Below, in pieces: positions 50,973 through 59,527 of a stretch of 64,000 nt of DNA; position 1 is the first letter of the stretch; the number at the start of each line of letters is the position of its first letter. The stretch comes from Aquimarina macrocephali JAMB N27 (lineage in GTDB: Bacteria > Bacteroidota > Bacteroidia > Flavobacteriales > Flavobacteriaceae). Where the stretch lies: contig NZ_JACA01000014.1 in the NCBI RefSeq assembly GCF_000520995.1, positions 124,001 through 188,000 on the forward strand, read 5' to 3'. The position numbers and the translations under genes are program-made. The notes under the pieces were generated by a model. That model made no database searches. It was not told the DNA's origin and was given only the letters and a program-made list of their open reading frames with translations.

Positions 50973-52526
50973 ATGAATATACAAGAACAAATTATTGAGG
51001 GCTTTTCTACTACCTCGAGAGTGTCAATACATAGTGAGGAGAATATAAAAAAAACAACTCGTTTTTTTACTACTGCAAATGAGATTTTAGAGAAATCAAT
51101 TAATGATCCACAACGTAATTTAAAGAACAAGTTTACTACTGATGGTCTTATAAAAAAAGAACTTATATCTGATGCTACAGTTAATGAGAACTATGCAGGA
51201 GAATCTATAGAAAGACCTGTTGTCGATTTGGTTCAACAAGGAGGCGGAATGTACGGAATTGCATTATTAGGGTATACCTATATTATGGAAAAGATAGGTA
51301 TCCGGTTTTATAGTCATGGGGGAACAAGTGCTGGGGCAATCAATGCCTTATTTCTAGCGTCCATTCCTAATACTATATATGCTGAAGATTCAAAATTTCA
51401 ATATAACGATAAATCACATCAAGCTACTAAATCTGAAATACTTACTCATATCATTGCAAATACAAATTTTAGTAAGTTCATGGAAAAAAATGGAATAATT
51501 GGGTGGTTACAGCAAAAATTACTCAGAAACTATAAGTCTATCATTTTAAAACTTTTTTTAGGGATTTTTTCCATTGGGTTTCTCGTTGGTATATATGGGC
51601 TTTTCGGCATTGTTTTTAATATTACAAATGGAATTTCGGGAACAGAACTTCGACTTTTTGATTTTATAATAGGGACTTTAAATGTAGTTGCACTTCTAGT
51701 ATTTATTTATATCCTTTTTGTGAAAATATTAGATAAGGATTTTGGTATTAATACCGGAGAAAGGTTCTATAGTTGGGCAGAGAATCTACTAATGTCAATA
51801 CAAATAGAAACCAAAAATGACCTTACAAAAAGGATGGATCTGGTACAATTGGTTAACGCAAAAAAAGGGGACAAACCACGATTAGTACTAATTACCTCTA
51901 ATTTAACACATAATCGTATTGTGAAATTCCCTGAGAGAGCAGATGATTATTGGACTACCCCGGGGAATATAAAACCAGCAGCATTTTTAAGGGCGACAAT
52001 GTCAATTCCTTTTATTTATAAAAATTTCATTCCTGGTACAGAGCACTACAAAAATGAAATGAAAGCGGAAAATTCAGTAAAACTTAATGCAAGGTTTGTA
52101 GATGGAGGAATGCTCTCTAATTTTCCTATTCGGGAATTTCATAGAAAGGATAATGTTGTACCAAGATTTCCAACGTTTGGTGTTCTCCTTAGTGAAAGGG
52201 TAGTAGGTGATCAAAAAGAAAATAAAAACCCATCGAAGAGTGTAAAAAAACTAGAAGAAATTACATTGATAGGATATATCACATCTTTCATAAGTACATT
52301 CAGAAATTTTTATGACAATGATTTTTTATTCAATAATAAAGAAATTGAGAAAAGGGTAGTAACCGTAGATACAAAAGATCATAATTGGTTAGACTTTTGG
52401 ATGGATGATTTAGAAAAAGCAAAACTCTTTAATAAAGGTGTTGATGCCGCGATCAGACAAATTGAACAGTTTGACTGGACAACCTATAAAGATATACGTG
52501 AAGAAAAAATTAAAAACCTGAAGTAA
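50973..52526 (+). CDS. Patatin-like phospholipase with membrane segments
   Basis: A 517-residue protein. The patatin fold begins near residue 86 with DLVQQGGGMYGIALLG, the oxyanion glycine stretch. The nucleophile elbow GGTSAGA has Ser119, and the catalytic-dyad Asp377 lies in VDGGMLSNFP. Between them, two or three hydrophobic segments (about 192-258) interrupt the domain, so the enzyme is probably membrane-embedded. There is no signal peptide; the first 70 residues are hydrophilic. Patatins hydrolyse phospholipids or lipid esters. It overlaps the next membrane-protein gene by one base and is thus translationally coupled to it. No CD-NTase or defence gene adjoins it, so a CBASS effector role is not supported. 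Confidence 0.85.
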   Translation: MNIQEQIIEGFSTTSRVSIHSEENIKKTTRFFTTANEILEKSINDPQRNLKNKFTTDGLIKKELISDATVNENYAGESIERPVVDLVQQGGGMYGIALLGYTYIMEKIGIRFYSHGGTSAGAINALFLASIPNTIYAEDSKFQYNDKSHQATKSEILTHIIANTNFSKFMEKNGIIGWLQQKLLRNYKSIILKLFLGIFSIGFLVGIYGLFGIVFNITNGISGTELRLFDFIIGTLNVVALLVFIYILFVKILDKDFGINTGERFYSWAENLLMSIQIETKNDLTKRMDLVQLVNAKKGDKPRLVLITSNLTHNRIVKFPERADDYWTTPGNIKPAAFLRATMSIPFIYKNFIPGTEHYKNEMKAENSVKLNARFVDGGMLSNFPIREFHRKDNVVPRFPTFGVLLSERVVGDQKENKNPSKSVKKLEEITLIGYITSFISTFRNFYDNDFLFNNKEIEKRVVTVDTKDHNWLDFWMDDLEKAKLFNKGVDAAIRQIEQFDWTTYKDIREEKIKNLK

Positions 52527-53065
52527 TGAAAAAGCTAAATTTTTATAGCAATCTCTGGAGAATTAATGTCCTACTAGTTGTGATATTAGGTGTTCTGTTC
52601 GCATATATTCCGTCCATACAGGTAGAGCATCTTATTAAGATAGAATTTTCTAATAGCCTATCAGAATTTAATGATTTAGTTAAAAACCCAGTGTATTTTA
52701 AGAATAATACCTATTACGATTTTGTTTTTATTATAGCCTATTCATTTCTCTTCTATTACTCACTTCGGGTCTTTGAAAGTACCTTAAGTTTAAAACTTAG
52801 ACCTTGGTTTTTTATTATTTGTTTTATCCCTGGGGTATTTGATATTGTAGAAAATTTATGTGGTTTATATTTAGTGGATTTGATAGGTAGTGATACAAGC
52901 AAAAATGCATTCAGTATATTTTCTGTTTTTTATTGGTTTGTTAGGCTGAAATGGGTTTTCGTGATCTTTTTTATATTGATGACACTAACCATTTCACTTT
53001 ATTACCTGGTATTAACTATGGAAAAGTGGGTCGAGATTCTTTTTTTTCGTAAAAAAGTAAAATGA
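52526..53065 (+). CDS. Uncharacterised four-helix membrane protein coupled to patatin
   Basis: A 179-residue protein with four predicted helices (about 12-30, 65-85, 95-118 and 128-165) and a basic C-terminus (FFRKKVK). I recognise no family. Its start overlaps the patatin stop by one base, so the two are probably made together and may form a complex. A terminator follows at 53101. Confidence 0.7.
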   Translation: MKKLNFYSNLWRINVLLVVILGVLFAYIPSIQVEHLIKIEFSNSLSEFNDLVKNPVYFKNNTYYDFVFIIAYSFLFYYSLRVFESTLSLKLRPWFFIICFIPGVFDIVENLCGLYLVDLIGSDTSKNAFSIFSVFYWFVRLKWVFVIFFILMTLTISLYYLVLTMEKWVEILFFRKKVK

Positions 53066-53100
53066 TTATATATCTTTCGTTTATAAATATACCCTATCAG

Positions 53101-53136
53101 AGATCAAAAGTACCTTTTTATTGGTATTTTTGATCT
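53101..53136 (+). terminator. Hairpin terminator after the patatin operon
   Basis: A 14-bp stem (AGATCAAAAGTACC with GGTATTTTTGATCT, one G-U) around an 8-nt T-rich loop, 35 bp after the membrane-protein stop. It lacks a clear 3' T-run. Confidence 0.65.
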
Positions 53137-53195
53137 AATAAGTTGAAGATGGCTTATAGAATTAGTAACCAACTACAAAATATAAATATATAACC

Positions 53196-53546
53196 ATGAA
53201 AACATTTAAAATGAGTACTAATTCTGAGGTCAAACTTAATGTAAAAATTAGTACAGAGGCTTTAGTAGGTACTAATGTTAAACTAGATAGTAAAATCATA
53301 AAAAAAAGCAGCACATATAACTTTTCTGCTAATCTAGGTAATAGTAGTGATATTGTAAATAAAAAACTTAATGTAGTAACGAACTGTTTTGTAACCGATG
53401 AAAACATTGATCCAATTCTGGAAAACACTGTTTATAAAATCAATCTAAAAGATGATGAAAATGAACAAAGTTATGAGGGCAAAAAACTAAAAATTGATGA
53501 TGAATTTTTCATTGTTTTTGATGTTATTGAATTAATTAAAAATTAG
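53196..53546 (+). CDS. Uncharacterised 116-residue protein
   Basis: The protein has no signal peptide or membrane helix. It is rich in Lys, Asn and Asp and looks beta-rich (EVKLNVKISTEALVG, YKINLKDDENEQSYEGK, EFFIVFDVIELIKN). I recognise no family. It is 4 bp before an exported, barrel-like protein gene, so the two are probably coupled. The gene starts after the patatin-operon terminator. Confidence 0.6.
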   Translation: MKTFKMSTNSEVKLNVKISTEALVGTNVKLDSKIIKKSSTYNFSANLGNSSDIVNKKLNVVTNCFVTDENIDPILENTVYKINLKDDENEQSYEGKKLKIDDEFFIVFDVIELIKN

Positions 53547-53550
53547 GACG

Positions 53551-54687
53551 ATGAATTACAAATCTATCTTATCTATTGTCATCTTAGCACACCTCTCATA
53601 TTTTGGTTCGGCACAGGAGGGTAAAACTGACCAAAATCTAAGCGATTTTACAATGAGCAATCCCAGTTCTCCAGCTTTTTTATTAGTAGGAGAGTCCCCA
53701 ACAGAAATTTATACACCTACTAACCTGAAAGCATTAGCACTACACGTATTCAATAATTTTGGGGAAAGTTTTTCGATAGAAGTAGCTCCTTACTTTTTTA
53801 TTAACCGAAAGAGTAAGGACAGAACATACTATAAATATATCGGTATAGAAGAGGACAAGACCACGGGAGAGATTAAACAGAAGCCATTTAGAGGATTAAA
53901 TACGACAACATTATCTGCTGCTTATGTTGATAAAGAATTCGAAGGCATTGAAGGTAAAAGAAAAACCTATTCTATAGGATTACGAACAACTTTGTTACGT
54001 TTTTATGATAAAGATAAAATATATAACGAAGCAAAAAAAGTAGGTAATATTCTTAAAAACCTTGATAGCCCTCCTGTTAGTGTATTAACAGATGCTAGTG
54101 GAGACGACCCTGTAAAACGAGCAATAGCAGAGAAAGCTATTATTGAGCATTATAAAAAAGAAAAAGAGAAAATAAGCCCGCAATTAAAAGAGTTTAAAAA
54201 AACCACCAAACCCTATGTAAGTGTAGATGGAGCTATTGGATATAGTGCATTGTTTAAAGGAGATAAGATAGATTCTGGTACAGCTAATCGTCTTGGGAGT
54301 TGGATAACAGGACAAGGAAGTTTGATTCTAAATGAAGGGTCGGATAGTGAACGAAATAACTACCTTAATGTATTGGTAACTGCCAGATATATTGAAGATG
54401 AGTTTAATATTGGCGATAACGACCAGTTTTTCAAAACATTTTATCGGGATCTGGGAGCAAAAGTAGAACTTGAAATAGATCGATTTTCGCTGGCATATGA
54501 ATATATTTCTCGTGATGGAAGTATCAATAGTGAGCGTTCTGTAGGAACTTTAAAATATATACTTTCAAAAGACATCACATTGATAGGTGGTTTTGGAAAA
54601 GATTTCCCGGTAGATGATAATTTGGTTACAGTATTCGGAATCAATTGGGGAGTGAATTTTGGAGGCAAAGTTACAATGAAAGAATAA
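53551..54687 (+). CDS. Uncharacterised exported protein, probable outer-membrane beta-barrel
   Basis: A 378-residue protein with a signal peptide ending GSAQEG (about residue 22). Alternating amphipathic strands occur towards both ends (SFSIEVAPYFFINR; RFSLAYEYISRDG; TVFGINWGVNFGG), separated by a charged helical part (about 160-220, KAIIEHYKKEKEKISPQLKE). This suggests an outer-membrane barrel with a helical insertion. I recognise no named family. It begins 4 bp after the previous small gene. Its segment TMSNPSSPAFLLVGESPTEIY may help profile searches. Confidence 0.65.
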   Translation: MNYKSILSIVILAHLSYFGSAQEGKTDQNLSDFTMSNPSSPAFLLVGESPTEIYTPTNLKALALHVFNNFGESFSIEVAPYFFINRKSKDRTYYKYIGIEEDKTTGEIKQKPFRGLNTTTLSAAYVDKEFEGIEGKRKTYSIGLRTTLLRFYDKDKIYNEAKKVGNILKNLDSPPVSVLTDASGDDPVKRAIAEKAIIEHYKKEKEKISPQLKEFKKTTKPYVSVDGAIGYSALFKGDKIDSGTANRLGSWITGQGSLILNEGSDSERNNYLNVLVTARYIEDEFNIGDNDQFFKTFYRDLGAKVELEIDRFSLAYEYISRDGSINSERSVGTLKYILSKDITLIGGFGKDFPVDDNLVTVFGINWGVNFGGKVTMKE

Positions 54688-54754
54688 TCACAAGATAACC
54701 TATAACAAATCTCAAATAATCGTTGTTTTTAATAAAAAACAGAAGAAAACCTAT

Positions 54755-55117
54755 ATGAATACTGCTCATCAGTTAATTCAAACAATCGATTCTGTAATTT
54801 CTGGCATTCAGAGTCGTCAGGATTATAAAACCATACAATTTAAAATTGAAGAAAATGAAACCTACTTATCTGCTTCAAAGGTTGTGTATTACTTTAATCA
54901 ATTTAAACAAGCTGTTTTAGTATCACAAGAAACCCAAAAAAGTATATCGAATAGCGAGCTACAAGAGGTTTCTATAATTATATCTACTATTATTAAAAGT
55001 AATACGTTAATAGCATCTGAAGGACAATTAAATCTTAATCGTACAATTTCACCAAGTTCTACAATAGAAGAAAATGTAATCTTAGAAGCTTTGCTTAAGG
55101 CTATTCAGGACATATAA
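54755..55117 (+). CDS. Uncharacterised 120-residue helical protein
   Basis: A soluble, mainly helical 120-residue protein without signal peptide or cysteine. It has a hydrophobic-patterned start (HQLIQTIDSVISGIQSRQ) and an acidic end (IEENVILEALLKAIQDI). No family is recognised. It lies 67 bp after the barrel-like gene on the same strand and may belong to that unit. The following 204 bp are very AT-rich; an ACAC/GTGT mini-hairpin at about 55145-55160 is not convincing as a terminator. Confidence 0.55.
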   Translation: MNTAHQLIQTIDSVISGIQSRQDYKTIQFKIEENETYLSASKVVYYFNQFKQAVLVSQETQKSISNSELQEVSIIISTIIKSNTLIASEGQLNLNRTISPSSTIEENVILEALLKAIQDI

Positions 55118-55321
55118 TCATAAGTTTCTATACATACTCCTTAACCACACTTACCGTGTAAAATAGAATCGTAATATGCTTAAGGTCTATTATTATAGAA
55201 TAATATAGCAAGTCCAAAAACTAAGAATTATATTTTTTTTATTACATTTTTTATATTTTATAATTTAAATTGTGGCAATGATTTAAAAAGAGGCTTATTA
55301 AAAACTAATTTTAAATACTTT

Positions 55322-57496
55322 ATGAAAACTAAATTCATCTATTCACTTCTAATTTTTACGATGTTCTTTATGGCATGTAATACAGAAAAAAAACCTGATT
55401 TAGAACCTTATCAATCCATTGAAGCTCCTGTCGCCAAAAAAATTGCCGAAGAGTTAAAAGCACATGGAGATACACGTATCGATAATTATTTCTGGATGCG
55501 TCTAAGTGATAAGCAAAAAAACGCCGAAACACCTGATGCTCAAACGCAAGATGTGCTGGATTATCTTAATGCCGAAAACGATTATAAGGATGAGGCAATG
55601 AAACATACAGAAGGTTTGCAGAAAAAATTATACGATGAGATTGTAGGACGTATTAAAAAAGATGATTCTTCTGTTCCTTATAATGACAATGGTTATTCCT
55701 ATTATACTCGCTATGAAAAAGGTATGGATTACGCTTTATATTGTCGTAAGAAATTAGATGACAATGATAAAGAAGATATCATGCTTAACGGGCCAGAACT
55801 TGCAAAAGCTCATGCTTATTTTGCTATAGGAGGTCGATCTGTAAGTCCAGATAATGAACTTTTGGCCTACAGTGTAGATACTGTTTCCCGACGTCGTTAT
55901 GTAGTTTATTTTAAAAACCTGGAGTCAGGAGAAATGCTATCAGATGAACTTAAAAATACAGGAGGAGGAGCCGTATGGGCAAATGATAACAAAACTGTTT
56001 TTTATGCTTCTAAAGATCCTATAACACTTAGACAAGATAAGATATATAAGCATGTATTAGGAACAGATCAATCTAAGGATGAGTTAGTTTTTCATGAAAA
56101 GGATGAGACTTTTAGCTGTTTTATATTTAAATCCAGATCAGATAAATACCTTATGATTGGTAGTAGTCAGACCTTATCGACAGAATATCGATATTTAGAT
56201 GCCAATACTCCTAATGCAGAATGGAAGATCATTCAACCAAGAGAAAGAGATTTAGAATATGGTGTTGATCATTATGATGATCATTTTTATATAAGAACAA
56301 ATCTTGATGCTAAGAATTTTCGTTTGGTAAAAACACGTATTACAGCTACTGCAAAAGAAAACTGGGTAGATGTTATCCCGCATCGCGAAGATATTCTACT
56401 ACAGAGTTTTGTACTCTTTAAAGAACACCTAGTTTTACAAGAACGCGTTAACGGATTACGTACTATTCGTGTTATGAAATGGAATGGTGATAATGATCAT
56501 TATATTGAGTTTAACGATCCTGCTTATCTATCATACCCAACTACTAATCTTGATTTTGATACCAATATTTTACGATATGGATATACCTCTTTAACAACTC
56601 CTAATAGTACAATAGACTATAATATGGATTCAAAAGAGCAGAAAATCTTAAAAGAACAAGAGGTATTAGATCCAAATTTCTCAAAAGATAATTATGTATC
56701 AGAGCGTCTCTATGCAACTGCAAAAGATGGTGTAAAAATACCAATTTCTATTGTGTACAAAAAAGGAATTGAAAGAAGTAGTAAAACACCTTTATTACTA
56801 TATTCTTATGGTTCATATGGTAGTAGTTCTGAGCCAAGCTTTAGATCCGATAGGCTTAGCTTATTAGATCGAGGATTTGTGTATGCGATGGCGCATATTA
56901 GAGGAGGACAAGAAATGGGAAGACATTGGTATGAGGATGGTAAGCTTCTTAAAAAGAAGAATACATTTACTGATTTTATCGATTGTGGAGAATTTCTGGT
57001 TAATGAAGGACTTACAAGTTCAGAACATATGTATGCAATAGGAGGTAGTGCCGGTGGTCTATTGATGGGAGCTATCATAAATATGAAACCAGAATTATGG
57101 AATGGTGTTGTGGCTGCTGTACCTTTTGTTGATGTAGTCTCTACTATGATGGACGAAACTATACCATTAACTACATTTGAATTTGATGAATGGGGAAATC
57201 CTAAGAATAAAGAATATTATGATTACATGAAGTCATATTCTCCCTATGATAATGTTGAAGCAAAAGCATACCCAAACCTATTGATCACAACAGGCTATTG
57301 GGATAGCCAGGTACAATATTGGGAACCTGCAAAATGGATTGCTAAACTACGAGAGTTAAAAACAGATAATAATATGTTGATCATGGATTGTGATATGGAA
57401 ACAGGTCATGGTGGAGCATCTGGGCGTTTTCAGCGTTATAAACGTACCGCTTTATACTATGCGTTTATGATGGATTTGGAAAAGATAAAAGAATAA
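55322..57496 (+). CDS. S9 family prolyl oligopeptidase (oligopeptidase B-like) lipoprotein
   Basis: A 724-residue serine peptidase with a lipoprotein signal (FTMFFMACNTEKK, Cys19). An N-terminal seven-bladed propeller (about 80-440) limits access to short peptides. The catalytic alpha/beta-hydrolase domain has GGSAGGLLMGA (Ser576), TGYWDSQV (Asp661) and METGHGGASGRF (His696). RGGQEMGRHWYEDGKLLKKKNTF is typical of oligopeptidase B, which cleaves after Arg or Lys. Its predicted location is periplasmic or membrane-anchored, for peptide breakdown. It is monocistronic, with a terminator directly behind it. Confidence 0.93.
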   Translation: MKTKFIYSLLIFTMFFMACNTEKKPDLEPYQSIEAPVAKKIAEELKAHGDTRIDNYFWMRLSDKQKNAETPDAQTQDVLDYLNAENDYKDEAMKHTEGLQKKLYDEIVGRIKKDDSSVPYNDNGYSYYTRYEKGMDYALYCRKKLDDNDKEDIMLNGPELAKAHAYFAIGGRSVSPDNELLAYSVDTVSRRRYVVYFKNLESGEMLSDELKNTGGGAVWANDNKTVFYASKDPITLRQDKIYKHVLGTDQSKDELVFHEKDETFSCFIFKSRSDKYLMIGSSQTLSTEYRYLDANTPNAEWKIIQPRERDLEYGVDHYDDHFYIRTNLDAKNFRLVKTRITATAKENWVDVIPHREDILLQSFVLFKEHLVLQERVNGLRTIRVMKWNGDNDHYIEFNDPAYLSYPTTNLDFDTNILRYGYTSLTTPNSTIDYNMDSKEQKILKEQEVLDPNFSKDNYVSERLYATAKDGVKIPISIVYKKGIERSSKTPLLLYSYGSYGSSSEPSFRSDRLSLLDRGFVYAMAHIRGGQEMGRHWYEDGKLLKKKNTFTDFIDCGEFLVNEGLTSSEHMYAIGGSAGGLLMGAIINMKPELWNGVVAAVPFVDVVSTMMDETIPLTTFEFDEWGNPKNKEYYDYMKSYSPYDNVEAKAYPNLLITTGYWDSQVQYWEPAKWIAKLRELKTDNNMLIMDCDMETGHGGASGRFQRYKRTALYYAFMMDLEKIKE

Positions 57497-57512
57497 ATCT
57501 TGATTAAAAAAT

Positions 57513-57553
57513 AAAAAAAGCCAGTAAAACAGATGTTTTTACTGGCTTTTTTT
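57513..57553. terminator. Bidirectional terminator
   Basis: A 17-bp A/T-flanked stem (left arm 57513-57529, right arm 57537-57553, GCCAGTAAAA core, loop CAGATGT) between the convergent S9 peptidase and PepSY genes. It gives a T-run on both strands. Confidence 0.92.
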
Positions 57554-57555
57554 AT

Positions 57556-58113
57556 TTAGCGTATAAGAAATAGAAATATAAAAGGAAACAATAATCCCAA
57601 GGTTGTTAGAATCCACCCTCGTTTCTTAAAACTATATTTGCCTTTAGAAATAAACATTCCCGTAATTGCAATTATAAGCATTGCAATACCAAAAATATCT
57701 GAAAACCAAATCCACCATTTATTTGTGGTTTGATGTAAAATGGCCATTTGTTTTAACACAGGAATTGGTTTTACATACTCTATTGTTCCTTTCCCTGTCG
57801 ATAAGTTTACCGTGGCAAAAGCATCTTCAAAATAGATTCTACCTTCCTCACCTCTTAGTCTAAACGTCTTAAAATTATTTTGAGAAATAGTAGTTGCTAT
57901 AGTTTTAAAATACTCCTCATTTATTTTTGATTTATCTTTGGGTAGTTTTAACTGTAAAGGCTCAACTTTTACAGTATATTCTCTTGAGCTAAAGCTCTGT
58001 CGATGATTTAGCGTGATTCCCGAGATAGAAAAAGCTATGATTAAACCTAAAAAAAAATATGCTAAGTCTCTATGTAGCAATCTATTCCAATAAGCTCTTG
58101 ATTTTTTTGCCAT
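57556..58113 (-). CDS. PepSY-associated membrane protein
   Basis: A 185-residue protein with an N-terminal helix typical of PepSY_TM proteins (WNRLLHRDLAYFFLGLIIAF then SGITLNHR), an exported middle part (about 40-125) and two C-terminal helices (about 132-155 and 165-185). It keeps the LHR and LNHR motifs and HQTTNKWW. Relatives are inner-membrane proteins linked to iron or haem reduction and TonB uptake. No ferric-reductase domain adjoins it here. It is divergent from the AraC gene at 58388. Confidence 0.75.
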   Translation of the reverse strand: MAKKSRAYWNRLLHRDLAYFFLGLIIAFSISGITLNHRQSFSSREYTVKVEPLQLKLPKDKSKINEEYFKTIATTISQNNFKTFRLRGEEGRIYFEDAFATVNLSTGKGTIEYVKPIPVLKQMAILHQTTNKWWIWFSDIFGIAMLIIAITGMFISKGKYSFKKRGWILTTLGLLFPFIFLFLIR

Positions 58114-58318
58114 TATTATAATAATTTATTGCACAGCTAATGTATTGAAATTGTATAATTATAAAAACTATAATTCATCAAATAGGCTTATTTTTAAATG
58201 AATAAGAAGAAGTGCTTTTAAGTTAAAGAAATAAATACAATTTTTATTGTAAAAATACTTTTACCTAGATTGTATAAAATCGAGCAAAAAGCAATCTAAA
58301 TACCTAAATGATTACTTC

Positions 58319-58326
58319 TATATTTG
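58319..58326 (+). promoter_or_regulatory. -7 box before the membrane AraC gene
   Basis: TATATTTG matches TAnnTTTG, 61 bp before the ATG at 58388, in the 274-bp divergent gap. No clear -33 element; the rest of the gap is AT-rich without other recognisable sites. Confidence 0.35.
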
Positions 58327-58387
58327 TAATCAGTTTTTACTACACCATTTTTATACAAGTTTATATATTTGATATTTTAATCTAAAT

Positions 58388-59428
58388 ATGAATTTATATT
58401 CTCAAATCTTATTTTTCTTTGGTGCATTAGGGGTTTTTAATAGCTTCCTGATAAGTCTTTATTTTATAATTATAAAGAAACCTAAAGATTTTTCAAATAT
58501 ACTATTCGGAATCTTTCTCTTATTTTTAAGTGAGCGCGCATTACGGTCTCTTATCTATTTTTTTAGTGATGCTACACCAAATTCTTACTCAGCATTTGGC
58601 CCTATTACCTTTATTTTTATTGGCCCTTTTTTGTTTTTATATGTACTATCCGTACTTAAATTAAATACTAAAAACATTAAGTATTGGAAATATCATATTG
58701 CATTTTGGATAGGTATAGCAATAGGTATACATTTTATATATCCTTTCAGAAGTGATCCTATATTTTGGAAAAGATATATTTTGGTTTCTATAAATATTCA
58801 GTGGTTATGTTATACTCTGGTTTCGGGATATTATTTGGCCAAAAGAATGAAAAACATATCTCAAAAAGAAGAGAAACTCCTTCCTATTAATTTATGGTTA
58901 GCATTTTTACTTTTAGCTGTATTAATCCTATGGTTAATGTTTTTCTTTACGAAATACTCTTATTTTGTAATAGGATCTATCACTTTTTCAGTATTGTTTT
59001 ATTCTTTCTTCCTGTATTTTCTTTTTAATAAGAAACAGAAAAATCAAATTTTTGGAGATGAAAAAAAGTATGCAGATAAAAAGATTGACAACACGACAGC
59101 AAAAATACTGATAGAAAAATTAGATATCCTCATGAGTGAGCAAAAGTTGTATAAAGATCCAAATTTAAAATCTTCAGACATTGCAAAAATACTTCATATA
59201 TCTACGCACCAATTTTCGCAATTTCTGAATGATAATTTAGGAAAAAGCTTTCCGGCATTTGTAAATGAATATAGAATTGAAGAAGCAAAGCTAATCATTA
59301 GGTCAAATACCAAATATACATTAGATGCAATAGGAAATGAATCTGGATTTAATTCAAAATCAACATTTTACACAGTATTTAAAAAACTTGTAGGTATGAC
59401 TCCGGCAAAATACAAAGAACAGTTTTAA
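58388..59428 (+). CDS. Membrane-bound AraC-family regulator
   Basis: A 346-residue protein. Seven hydrophobic helices fill residues 1-220, followed by a linker and a C-terminal AraC/XylS DNA-binding domain (about 245-346). Its two helix-turn-helix units read SSDIAKILHISTHQFSQFLN and LDAIGNESGFNSKSTFYTVF, and it ends TPAKYKEQF. This 7TM-AraC arrangement is common in Bacteroidota and allows direct control of DNA by a membrane signal. The signal is unknown. The S41-like lipoprotein gene 99 bp downstream is a likely target or partner. Confidence 0.88.
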   Translation: MNLYSQILFFFGALGVFNSFLISLYFIIIKKPKDFSNILFGIFLLFLSERALRSLIYFFSDATPNSYSAFGPITFIFIGPFLFLYVLSVLKLNTKNIKYWKYHIAFWIGIAIGIHFIYPFRSDPIFWKRYILVSINIQWLCYTLVSGYYLAKRMKNISQKEEKLLPINLWLAFLLLAVLILWLMFFFTKYSYFVIGSITFSVLFYSFFLYFLFNKKQKNQIFGDEKKYADKKIDNTTAKILIEKLDILMSEQKLYKDPNLKSSDIAKILHISTHQFSQFLNDNLGKSFPAFVNEYRIEEAKLIIRSNTKYTLDAIGNESGFNSKSTFYTVFKKLVGMTPAKYKEQF

Positions 59429-59527
59429 GTTCATATTTATAAATTCAAACCAAAACAGTCTAGTTTCATACCCAATAATTGTAACAAAACTCTGTTTTTT
59501 GTAAAAGAATTTATCAATCAATACATA

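Noticed and set aside
50973..53065. CBASS or other anti-phage system built on the patatin
   Set aside because: No CD-NTase, cyclase, E1/E2-like, reverse transcriptase or restriction gene is nearby, and the patatin has membrane insertions unlike CapV.
55118..55321. Terminator or RNA in the AT-rich gap before the S9 peptidase
   Set aside because: Only CCTTAA/TTAAGG and ACAC/GTGT short complements are seen; not distinguishable from chance in AT-rich DNA.
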